NCBI GenBank assembly: GCA_032207245.1
Contig: CM063503.1
Location: forward strand, 64,700,066 to 64,764,065
Source: Pardosa pseudoannulata
Lineage: Eukaryota > Arthropoda > Arachnida > Araneae > Lycosidae
Direction of reading: 5' to 3'
Length of the DNA: 64,000 bases
A model generated the notes under the pieces. It did not search any database, was not told where the DNA came from, and was given only the letters and a program-made list of their open reading frames with translations. Every line of letters begins with the position of its first letter. Position 1 is the stretch's first letter. Made by a program: the position numbers and the translations under genes. Of the stretch, positions 49,091-58,639 are shown one piece after another.

Positions 49091-50095
49091 TTTGCTTAAA
49101 TACTTTTCTGTTAAAATGTATCGCATAAAAACATTTCGAAGTATTATAATTAACTAGGACAGAAAATTTCATTATAGTGATTAATTTCTTTCTTTCTTTT
49201 TTACTTTATAATCTCCTTACTGACTTATTCCTAACATTCGTTTTAGTTAAAAAATAACATTGATAATCCTTATTATGTTTAAATTTATTACCATTGAATA
49301 TTTTTTAAAATTTCAATACTAATAATATTATATTCATATCTCACAAATATTTATTTTCTTAGTGATCTCTTTTAATAACTATCATTTTTAGATAATTAAT
49401 TGTAACTGTTTGGAACTTATTACTAAATTTCATGAAAATTATTATTAAGAAGTTTATAAACTGCCTCTTATTTTTTTTTGTGTTACGAAAATCGATATTC
49501 ATGACATTACATTAATGTCTTATTCATATATTTTTAAGAGATTTTTTTTTATTAATTATAGTTTTAAGATGATTTTTTAAATAAAATAATTTTGAAATGA
49601 TTTACTAGGTAAACGAAAATTAAGAAATTAATTTTCTTTAATATTTATTTGAACTATGAAATTTATTTTTTATATGTGAGGGGTCTGAGGAAATAAAGAA
49701 AATTCAATCAAAATTAGTAATTTTTTTCGAGAAGGTTTGAGGAGACGAGATTTTCTATAAGAGCCACACGGTTTATTTATTTTTATAATTACATCAGATT
49801 TACTTATTTTGAGGACGTTAAAAAAATAATTTTGCTTTTGAAGACCTTAAGATACTATAAGGTGATTTGCTCATATTTCCACTTAGATCCCAGAAAAAAG
49901 GTTTTTAAAACTGCAACTTTTGTTTAGATTTTCAAACTTATGCTAAGTAAAATTTCAATGAAATATATAAGGTAAATTAAAATAAATTATTACCTTTTAA
50001 ATCAAATCAGGAAATGATTAAATAATTTCTAATCCAAAATCCAAAAGAGGGAGAGATTAGTAACACTGAGTTGAAAGAAGGACATGTAGTAAGTT
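49091..50095 (+). repeat. T2 tail and next H block
   Basis: T2-like A/T-rich sequence to about 49680, then H with ATTCAATCAAAATTAGTAAT, GAGGAGACGAGATTTTCTAT and GAATTTTGATTAG-like landmarks, broken at about 50095 by a ~3.7-kb insertion zone. Confidence 0.65.
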
Positions 50096-50314
50096 ATGTA
50101 TAAAATCTTTAGTATGAATGTATGTAGCCACGGTTACATGTTTAACAGTGCACTTTTCAGGAATAAAATTGGATATAAAGTTTCTAAGAAACCAGATACA
50201 TATTCCTATGACCTCTTTAAAAAAATTCTAATTAGTCTTTATTATTTAATTGATTTAATGTTAGACTATTTAAAATTTTGTTATTCTGAAAACAATTTAT
50301 TTTATTATTAGGGT

Positions 50315-50750
50315 TTTAAATATGTCAGGTAAATTTTGATAATCTGATTATGTGAATGTGTTCCTAATTATGTGATTATGTGAATTCATTGATTATGTGA
50401 ATGTGTACCTAATTATGTAAGTATGTGATTTCACTGATTTTATTTTATTATTAGGGTTGTAAATATGTCAGGTAAATTTCGATATTCTGATTATGTGAAT
50501 GTGTTCCTAATTATGTGATTATGTGAATTCATTGATTATGTGAATGTGTACCTAATTATGTAAGTATGTGATTTCACTGATTATGGGAATGTGTACCTAA
50601 TTATGTGATTATCTGAATTCAATGATTATGTGAATGTATACCTAATTATGTGATTATGTGAATTCACTGATTATGTGAATTATGTGATTATGTGAATTCA
50701 CTGATTATGTGAATGTGTTATGTGGATAGTTGTCTAAACAGTGATTATGT
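50315..50750. repeat. GATTATGTGAAT minisatellite with a ~145-bp internal duplication
   Basis: GATTATGTGAATGTGTACCT and AATTATGTGATTATGTGAAT alternate across about 430 bp. A larger block starting TTTTATTATTAGGGTT (50295) recurs near 50440. A direct reading. Confidence 0.93.
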
Positions 50751-50856
50751 AGGAATTATTTGAGACCTTTTCTATGCCCTTTTAAGTTTTGGTATAGCAT
50801 ATTCTACGGCTGTTGGGATTTTTGAAGAAGAAGTGGACAAACTAAATTCAGATTAA

Positions 50857-50864
50857 TATAAAAG
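50857..50864 (+). promoter_or_regulatory. Candidate TATA box
   Basis: TATAAAAG, a full consensus TATA element, lies 42 bp upstream of a candidate start codon (50899). In a genome this A/T-rich such matches arise often by chance. The only support is the ATG and splice donor that follow at sensible distances. Confidence 0.2.
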
Positions 50865-50898
50865 ACAATACAAAAGACACCAAAAAGAAGAAACCAAG

Positions 50899-50938
50899 AT
50901 GAACTGCTTCACTGTGGTAGGAAAGCAGCTATTGGCAG
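50899..50938 (+). CDS. Candidate first coding exon, unknown protein
   Basis: ATG at 50899 opens MNCFTVVGKQLLA, then GCAG|GTAAGAAT, a near-perfect splice donor (GT at 50939). The upstream leader is purine-rich (CACCAAAAAGAAGAAACCAAG) and carries TATAAAAG about 40 bp away. Together this looks like the 5' end of a gene with a short first exon. I did not find a second exon or recognise the peptide, and the site lies within a 3.7-kb insertion zone in the macrosatellite, so it might belong to a mobile element. Chance is a real alternative. Confidence 0.2.
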
Positions 50939-50944
50939 GTAAGA

Positions 50945-51510
50945 ATATTTTGAGAAGTTACATTTTGTTGCTGTCGTTATACACGAGAACTATAATAGAA
51001 GGTGCATTGTTTTTATTTATGAGTGTATTATAAGTTTCAAATGTGTGAACTATTGGGATTACTTCTAAATTACGTGTATATAAATCTGCATGCATATAAA
51101 GATATGTTATCTGTCGTTTAAAAGTATAGTACTGCAATTTATGTTAAATATATGTTATATTACATTGGAAATGTATAAACTATAATTTATATTTATACAT
51201 AATATATGTAAGTCACTGAATATCATCATTTGTATGCATTATGAACAAAAATTGAAATGCCTGTATTGTCTGATTATTTGAAGAAAATGGATGCCTAATG
51301 CATTGTAACTATATACCAAACTAAATATGTCAATGGTTTACCATTGATTGTAAAAACTGAATAAGTATAATACAAACATAACTCAGTAATTTAAGTACTT
51401 TAAATAAAGCATGTTTTCTACTCATCTCATGTCTTAGATCGGTTAGACACCTTTCATGGTTGGCCATGAGTGGGATTTGGTCTGGTTTGTTGTAACCAAT
51501 ACCTGTCGTT
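50945..51510. other. A/T-rich stretch with nothing recognised
   Basis: It would be intron if the preceding exon is real. No other feature. Confidence 0.4.
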
Positions 51511-51903
51511 AGTACCACTTTGAGCTGCAGTAGTTCAGTCGGTAAAGGCAGCTATCTCGTAACTGAGAAGTTGCGGGTTCGGAACCCGAGTACACCTAAG
51601 ATTCGCTAAAGGTCTTCGTTAAAGGTGATTAGAGCACGTAAAATATGTTCGTGGTCACAATGTTCTCCAAGTTCTCAATCACTACCTCTGGGGGTGGAAG
51701 GCTAAGTCTATGGGTCTTCTGCTTGGTCCCTGCTTCAAAATTACGAGGACCCACTTGAGCATAAGTCTTACTTTCACCCTTGTGGTGCTCGTTATAAACG
51801 AAATGCGCAACACTTTGCCTTAATACGAGTGGCCTCCGGCTCAATCGTGCTTGGTTTCACCAAGTGGCAGAAGTCAACAATAACAACAACAGTACCACTT
51901 TGA
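51511..51903 (+). mobile_element. tRNA-derived SINE family 2, full copy with perfect 13-bp target duplications
   Basis: AGTACCACTTTGA occurs at 51511-51523 and 51891-51903 and brackets the element (51524-51890). The head has A-box region GCAGTAGTTCAGTCGG, the anticodon-loop-like CTCGTAA and B box GGTTCGGAACC (51576-51586). The body matches the minus-strand copy at 46554-46911 throughout (GTTCTCCAAGTTCTCAATCA, TTCTGCTTGGTCCCTGCTTC, TTTGCCTTAATACGAGTG) and ends in a CAACAATAACAACAAC tail. The head resembles tRNA-Thr but the anticodon stem is decayed. LINE machinery presumably mobilised it. The open frame on the minus strand inside it is not a gene. Confidence 0.95.
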
Positions 51904-52443
51904 TTATTATTAAATTATTGTTTAGATTTTAATTGTTGTTTCTTTTTGAGAAATGGAGAGAACCAAGGGACGGCTGGATGGGGTAACCTCCAATAGAGCT
52001 TATTATGGACAGAATATTGTTACAGTGTTTTCTAAGATCTTACATTTTGGCGTTACAAATCAGCTTTTATCATGAATTCTATAATTAGTCATAGGTATTA
52101 CTTTATATGGTATAATTTTAGACAATTGAATGATTAAAAGGTTGTTTTTTGCTAGCGGACAACTTGAAATTATTTAGTACTTTGATAATTTGGTAATTTT
52201 AATTTTAATTTTTCATACTGTCTATTTTACATTGTAGTTCTTGAGGATAGTTTAAAATCCTAGTACCGTAGTATGATTTGAAGATTCGATATTCTAGTAG
52301 TATGCATATTTTAGGAAAATGTTTTATTTCTTATTTATGCTAGGCTTTGCAACAAAAAAATTCGATGTATTTTTATGCAATTTTTCTATGAAATTTTCTA
52401 TTTCCATTATTTATTGCATTTTTTTTCAATTGAACACTTACAT
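51904..52443. other. A/T-rich stretch with nothing recognised
   Basis: No feature that I can support. It may contain decayed Helitron sequence, since a helicase motif follows the adjacent insertion. Confidence 0.4.
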
Positions 52444-53191
52444 TTAACCCCTTAACGTGCACGCTTGAGTTAACTCGAGCGCGATAAACTGGCCAGACTA
52501 TGGACACTCGAGATAATTCGAGCAGCTTTGTACTTTATGTTGCTATAATTTTTCACACTCGAATGCAATCGAGAATTGAAAATAACAATGTGAAAGCAAA
52601 AAAAAAAAAAAAATCGTTTTATTGATATTTATCATTTACATGGGATTGTAAGCTATAACACTTATTCAAGTATAAAATATGTATATTTTTTCTACTTATC
52701 GCTGACGACTTATGTCTTCCTTGTGAGCAGCTTTCCGACAGCGCATTCATATTCAGATTCTGATTCGCTCATTTTTCAATATATATTTTACTAAAATATA
52801 CTATAAAATAAAACATAATTGTTAACTATTTTATTACTAAGATCTGGCTGTAAAGACATCCTTGACTCCACTTTATATACTTTATTCTTGAGATATGAAA
52901 CATAAGGGTTTCATATTTGATACTTACGCATCAAGGGATGACACATCATACTGTCAATTGGTAGATTGCCTACCAATTGAACAATATACTCTTTCGACCA
53001 TAATAATAATATTCTAAAAATTAGAAATCATACCAATTGTATAAATAAAGAAAATACTCAAATTTTGATTATTTTTGTATTTTTGTAATATTTTTAGAAA
53101 GACAGCGTTCTAAATTGTGTTTTTTACATTGAAAAACTGATTTATTTTGGCCGGCCTTAAAAAAAAAAACTACTGTGGATTAAGGGGTTAA
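52444..53191 (-). mobile_element. piggyBac-like TTAA element, non-autonomous (740 bp)
   Basis: TTAA at 52444-52447 and 53188-53191 flanks an element starting CCCCTTAACGTGCACGC and ending GGATTAAGGGG. The outer 8 bp (CCCCTTAA) are a perfect inverted repeat. Just inside the left end are several ACTCGAG or ATTCGAG motifs, a possible transposase-binding cluster. On the minus strand it keeps the beginning of an acidic protein (52710-52772). TTAA duplication and CCC-type ends are hallmarks of piggyBac transposons, whose full elements are ~2.5 kb. This one is internally deleted. Confidence 0.82.
52710..52772 (-). pseudogene. Truncated acidic N-terminus, possibly of a piggyBac-type transposase
   Basis: On the minus strand ATG (52770-52772) opens MSESESEYECAVGKLLTRKT, followed by TAA. 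An acidic Ser/Glu-rich start is common in piggyBac transposases, and its position inside a TTAA element supports that reading. Only 20 codons remain and no catalytic residue is present. It is either a relic of a longer reading frame or coincidence. Confidence 0.45.
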
Positions 53192-53202
53192 TAGTCAAGA
53201 AA

Positions 53203-53274
53203 GCATTTGTGATCACCATTAATAAATCTCAAGGACAGACACTGGATAATTGTATTCCAACAACTGGTATTTAG
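53203..53274 (+). pseudogene. Helitron/PIF1-type helicase motif fragment
   Basis: The frame from 53203 reads AFVITINKSQGQTLDN and reaches TAG at 53272. AFAMTINKSQGQT is the strongly conserved helicase motif of Helitron Rep/helicase and PIF1 proteins, so this is a small relic of one. It starts 11 bp after the TTAA element at 52444-53191, and that element probably split the older Helitron sequence. The expected downstream motif with LYVALSR is not recognisable. No function remains. Confidence 0.7.
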
Positions 53275-53407
53275 CTTCGAATACTTGAAAGTTGCATTTT
53301 AACATGAATGCAAGGCATCATGTAAAAAGGTTCAGGTGATGGATTCTTAAACATAGGATACTGCTTAGTAACAGCTCAGCTTGTTACATCAAAAGTATTG
53401 TTTGAAA

Positions 53408-53821
53408 TAAAACCTGTGAGACAGGATATATACCATATGTGCGTATATCATCTCAACTAAAAATAGAAATAACACGTTATTTTCTGTTTAATTACTGACT
53501 TGATACATTACCTTCTGACTATTGTGTCAATATTTTACCATTTGTACAGGCTTTTCAACTGGTAGTAAAATGAAAAATTAAAATACATTATTTTCTTTGA
53601 AAGCCTTTCATGAATAAAACCTGTGAGTCAGGATATATACCATATGTGCGTATATCATCTCAACTAAAAATAGAAATAACACGTTATTTTCTGTTTAATT
53701 ACTGACTTGATACATTACCTTCTGACTATTGTGTCAATATTTTACCATTTGTACAGGCTTTTCAACTGGTAGTAAAATGAAAAATTAAAATACATTATTT
53801 TCTTTGAAAGCCTTTCATGAA
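53408..53821. repeat. Near-perfect 207-bp tandem duplication
   Basis: AACCTGTGAG at 53411 recurs at 53618, and the two 207-bp copies agree almost base for base through GAAAGCCTTTCATGAAT (only one difference noticed, GAGACAGG against GAGTCAGG). The second copy runs straight into macrosatellite T sequence. Confidence 0.93.
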
Positions 53822-54330
53822 TTTATAAAATTATTTTTCTCTGCAAAATCTTTTACCCTTAAAAAATTCGACCAGTTCAGCAAAAACACATGCAGCTGAT
53901 AATCAATTTTTTTATTCTTGTCGTTTTGTTTACGCCTTTCCCCAATCTGTTCAATAATTCTGAAAATGGCTGTTTTTGTTTACAGGAATGAAAACAAACT
54001 ACTCGAGTTTTGTCTGCGGTAACATCGTTATAGCTTAAAGTGTTTATTTTTTTATTGTATAAAAGTCAGAATATTCGATAACCAAATGCGCTGACTCTCT
54101 CTTGTTATTCATGAATTTGAATCTTAAAACTGACTTCATGCATTTGCAAATGGCTTGGAGTACGTTTGTTACAGTAGACATTTTGTCGAACTTATGTTAT
54201 TTGCAAAACACTTTATATCCTTCTTTTTCATACGTTTTAAGATTATTTAAAGTGTGAGAAAATGCGAATTATTCAGCAAAAAAGTTGCCATGGCATATTC
54301 TGCATTTGATTTTCAGAAAAATGTTTTACA
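53810..54330 (+). repeat. Macrosatellite T block, copy 7
   Basis: Contains ACTACTCGAGTTTTGTCTGC, GGTAACATCGTTATAGCTTA, TTCATGAATTTGAATCTTAA and CATTTGCAAATG at 54141-54152. Confidence 0.85.
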
Positions 54331-54691
54331 GTTAGATTTATTCCTTAAACGCATTTCTGGGTATTATCGATATGTATGATATGCCATCTTTTTAGTTTAA
54401 TGATTTTCTTCTCTTTTATATAACTTTTATATCTCATTATCAATCAATAATTAGTAATTGATATAATTAAAAGTAATGCTAATAATTTTTAATATTTAAA
54501 TTTATTAATACCGAATATTTTTTATATTTTAACACTGATTATATTACTTTAAAAATTTATGAAAATATATTTACGCTCGCCATCCGTTCTTTAGTTGAAT
54601 AATTTGAAGAAACTTCATTTTTTATTTCATATTTATTTTCAATTTAATTTTAATCTCCTGAAAGAAATAGGGTGATTCAATGAAGATTTAT

Positions 54692-55894
54692 AAAGATAGT
54701 AACATATAGCCTGTCATATGGGGGGATTCGTAAAATTTTTAATTTTCCAGAATTGTAAAGTACCCTATCAGGCAGGTAAAAAATGGTTTGTTTTTTGGCT
54801 AAGAATTATCTGGCTCACGGTCAATAATTTTTTTTATCTCTACTGACCTTATGTTAGTTTCCAACTTTAATTTATCTTGTCATATTACGTCACAGGATGG
54901 ACAGCAGAGGTTTTAATGTTGACAGCGATTATTTGCGGTATATATAAATGATGTCCAAAATTTAGCGAATCAATTGCAAACCTTGTGGTTTGCAATTGAT
55001 TCTCTTACACACTCAATAATTTGTTTATCTTCATACTTCTCTAAAGTCTCCCGATACTGTGAATGCAGTTTAGAATCACATTGAACTCATTTAGTCAAAC
55101 TGTTTGCTTATGTATAAAAGGCAAACACACAAACGATCAAACTTCTTAATTTTCAAAGATATATAACTTAACCGCTAGATATTTATTATTTCGTGAAATA
55201 GACTCCTATACTTATGAAAAAAAATGGTTTTTTTGTTAATACCGGTGATAAAATTTTCATTGCAACAAAAAATAATCGATGATTAAATTTAAAATTATCA
55301 CATATATACCTAATCTATAGAGCAATTTGTTGCAACTTCACGAACTAGTATAATGCCCTTCCCAGTCATTTTCATGTTTATAACAACCAATAGAGAAACA
55401 ATAAAATGCACTTCCGTTTGAAACTAAAGCCACAATTATCATTACTTGAGATGTGCCTTGCTGCTTGAAATCGACTTATTATTTCAACCAAATATAAAAG
55501 AAAATTATTTACGTAATATCTAAGTGCAGTAAAAAACGTATGAAGATCATGTAGACAATATTTAAATAATTTAAAATACGAAATGATTAAATGTGATTGT
55601 TAAAGGAATGACGTCATACTGCTATAAAAATGTTATATTTACCAATTTATTATGAGATATATTGATAAATTTAATCCCCTACTCTTAACCGGTTAAAATA
55701 GGGTTTGAACTAATGGCATTAAACACTCAAAAAGGGGGGTAGGGGTAGATTTTGAACGTTTTAAAGACTTGCTTTGAATTTTGCTAACCCTAACTCATCA
55801 AGAATCCAATATGGATGTCCCTATCCATTCCAGATCCAACCGCTTCATAAATTCGAGGACAGGTGGACAGATAACTTAGGCTATTATTACATAG
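54692..55894 (+). mobile_element. Unclassified interspersed element, copy C (~1.2 kb)
   Basis: It starts near ACATATAGCCTGTCATATGG, inside an H block (GATTCAATGAAGATTTATAA to its left), and ends ACAGATAACTTAGGCTATTA, TTACATAGG. Shared runs with copy A include TTTTTAATTTTCCAGAATTG, GAAAATTATTT, TCCAATATGGATG and CTATCCATTCCAG in order. The reverse of the 3' end (ATAATAGCCTAAGTTATCTG) partly mirrors the 5' end (ACATATAGCCTGTCATATG), suggesting terminal inverted repeats. It encodes nothing recognised and contains a perfect 16-bp hairpin at 54967-55002. Confidence 0.6.
54967..55002. repeat. Perfect 16-bp hairpin with 4-base loop
   Basis: GAATCAATTGCAAACC (54967-54982), TTGT, GGTTTGCAATTGATTC (54987-55002). 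All 16 pairs match. It lies inside copy C and is absent from copy A. Confidence 0.97.
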
Positions 55895-56980
55895 GTGATT
55901 GTTTTTACAATTTTCTACAACAGCAAAACTGATTTTTCATTGTCATATTCTTAACGCATTTACTGATTTTGAAATCGTGGAAGCAAATAAATACATGTTA
56001 AGGAACACTCCAAGATGAGATCCAGGTCCAACCGCTTCATAAATTCGAGGACAGGCTGACAGATAACTTAGGCTATTATTATATAGGTGATAGTTTTTAC
56101 AATTTTCTACAACAGCAAAATTGATTTTTCATTGTCATATTCTTAACGCATTTACTGATTTTGAAATCGTGGAAGCAAATAAATACATGTTAAGGAACAC
56201 TCCAAGATGAGATCCAGGTCCAACCGCTTCATAAATTCGAGGACAGGCGGACAGATAACTTAGGCTATTATTATATAGGTGATAGTTTTTACAATTTTCT
56301 ACAACAGCAAAATTGATTTTTCATTGTCATATTCTTAACGCATTTACTGATTTTGAAATCGTGGAAGCAAATAAATACATGTTAAGGAACACTCCAAGAT
56401 GAGATCCAGGTCCAACCGCTTCATAAATTCGAGGACAGGCGGACAGATAACTTAGGCTATTATTATATAGGTGATAGTTTTTACAATTTTCTACAACAGC
56501 AAAATTGATTTTTCATTGTCATATTCTTAACGCATTTACTGATTTTGAAATCGTGGAAGCAAATAAATACATGTTAAGGAACACTCCAAGATGAGATCCA
56601 GGTCCAACCGCTTCATAAATTCGAGGACAGGCGGACAGATAACTTAGGCTATTATTATATAGGTGATTGTTTTTACAATTTTCTACAACAGCAAAACTGA
56701 TTTTTCATTGTCATATTCTTAACGCATTTACTGATTTTGAAATCGTGGAAGCAAATAAATACATGTTAAGGAACACTCCAAGATGAGATCCAGGTCCAAC
56801 CGCTTCATAAATTCGAGGACAGGCGGACAGATAACTTAGGCTATTATTATATAGGTGATAGTTTTACAATTTTCTACAACAGCAAAATTGATTTTTCATT
56901 GTCATATTCTTAACGCATTTACTGATTTTGAAATCGTGGAAGGAAATAAATACATGTTAAGGAACACTCCAAGATGAGAC
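55893..56980 (+). repeat. 192-bp tandem array, five units plus a partial, made of host repeat joined to element end
   Basis: AGGTGAT recurs at 55893, 56085, 56277, 56469, 56661 and 56853, exactly 192 bp apart each time. Each unit contains macrosatellite H sequence (TTTTCTACAACAGCAAAA, GATTTTTCATTGTCATATTC, GAACACTCCAAGATGAGA) followed by the last ~70 bp of the interspersed element (CCAGGTCCAACCGCTTCATA, CAGATAACTTAGGCTATTAT). Units differ at only a few bases (TGATTG against TGATAG, GGCTGAC against GGCGGAC). The final partial unit continues into host H sequence (GAGACATTATTAAAAGG). Confidence 0.96.
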
Positions 56981-57084
56981 ATTATTAAAAGGACTTAAGG
57001 ACTTTTCACAAAATATCACGTCACCTGAATCCAAACAAATTATGAATTTTTCCAAACGTATTTTTTAATTTAATAATGAATGAG

Positions 57085-57245
57085 TAGTGCGCTGCTCTTC
57101 GGAACCGCAGTTCGTCGGTTGAAATCTCACTATGGCATGGATGTTCGTAGCCGTCCGGATTCAACTCGTATATTCCCAGTTTCATTACTCCTGGTGTGGA
57201 AAAAAAATAAATCGTGGCGCATAAAATCAAACTAATGAGCAATTT
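57085..57245 (+). mobile_element. SINE family 1 copy
   Basis: CTGCTCTTCGGAACCGCAGT and a B-box-like GGTTGAAATCTC represent a decayed tRNA head. GGATGTTCGTAGCCGTCCGG, CCCAGTTTCATTACTCCTGG and a GTGGCGCATAAAATC run parallel the body at 37930-38060. Short minus-strand frames inside are incidental. Confidence 0.75.
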
Positions 57246-57580
57246 ACATCCATACCACTCCTATATAGGAAAAATACTATGTTATTGATGAATATAGTAA
57301 AATCCGAATTTCTTTAAACCAAGTTCCGTATAAAAAAATTGTCTACTTGAAAACATGCAAACATTATGGGTAGAAAAATATCTATTTACCCAAATAAATT
57401 TCTAAAATGCAGTATATACCAGTAATACATTCCAAGTGTCATAATAAGTGTCTTACGTCAATTATATTTTTAAATACATCTAATAGTGACAATAACTTAA
57501 GATAAATAACATTAACTTAAGATACATATAAATCCGTTATCAAAAATGAAATGATCTATGATACACACTGCAAATATCCA
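57246..57580. other. A/T-rich linker, nothing recognised
   Basis: No feature seen. Confidence 0.5.
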
Positions 57581-58355
57581 GAGATTTTTTTAAACCGTAT
57601 TAAGCCTATACTGTGAATCATTTCTTTTTAAAAGAGCAGAATTTTCGATGACTACAATTTTAGAACTAAGCAATTTCACTTGTCTTAAAATTATTATAAT
57701 CCTAAAAGTAATTAAGTAATAATTAAGAGTCATGGTTAAAATAATTACTTAAAATGATGTTACAAATAACAAAATAGAGTTTATTTCAATCAAGGGATTT
57801 TTTAAAATCAAGCGTAAACCTCTAACTCATTACAATTTTAGAGATTTTTTTAAACCTTATCAAGACTCTACTATAAATCTTTTTAAAAAAGCAGAATTTT
57901 CTATGACTACAATGTTATAACTAAACAGTTCTACAATGTTTAAAATTATAATAATCCTAAAAGTAACTAATTAATAATTAAAAGTCATAATTAAAACAAC
58001 TACTTCAAATGATGTTACAAATAACAAAATAGAGTTTATTTCAATCAAGGGATTTTTTAAAATCAAGCGTAAACCTCTAACTCATTACAATTTTAGAGAT
58101 TTTTTTAAACCTTATCAAGACTCTACTATAAATCTTTTTAAAAAAGCAGAATTTTCTATGACTACAATGTTATAACTAAACAGTTCTACAATGTTTAAAA
58201 TTATAATAATCCTAAAAGTAACTAATTAATAATTAAAAGTCATAATTAAAACAACTACTTCAAATGATGTTTCAAATAACAAAATAAATAGAATATATTT
58301 CAATCAAGGGATTTTTTAAATCAAGCATAAACTTTTAACTCATTACAATTTTCAA
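57581..58355. repeat. ~255-bp tandem triplet, two copies nearly identical
   Basis: GAGATTTTTTTAAACC begins units at 57581, 57841 and 58096. Units 2 and 3 agree for about 180 bp without a visible difference, and the end of unit 1 (from GATGTTACAAATAACAAAAT) matches the end of unit 2, which marks a recent 255-bp duplication. The first part of unit 1 is diverged. Confidence 0.93.
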
Positions 58356-58639
58356 AATAACCTTTATTTAAATACTTCAATGAAAATAACTCACAGAAAC
58401 ACAGTAATGATACACATTAAATTCAGCAATGATATAATCTGTGAAAAACAATGCTTATACAGAGAAATGTTTTTTACTGTATAAATATCAAATGCAATAC
58501 ATTTCTTTCGAAAATAAAATGCAGATAGCAACCATTTTTACCGACCTATTCACATTTCCTTGAAATTATAATAATCCTAAAACACATGAAAAGATGACAA
58601 AAAGAATGCTATAAAACACTTTTGTAAATGACATACATT

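Noticed and set aside
51524..51592. tRNA-Thr gene
   Set aside because: A and B boxes are present, but the anticodon and acceptor stems do not pair and the sequence continues into a SINE body with target duplications.
55893..56980. Regular 192-bp spacing considered as a CRISPR-like array
   Set aside because: The whole unit repeats with no variable spacers. It is an ordinary tandem array in eukaryotic DNA.
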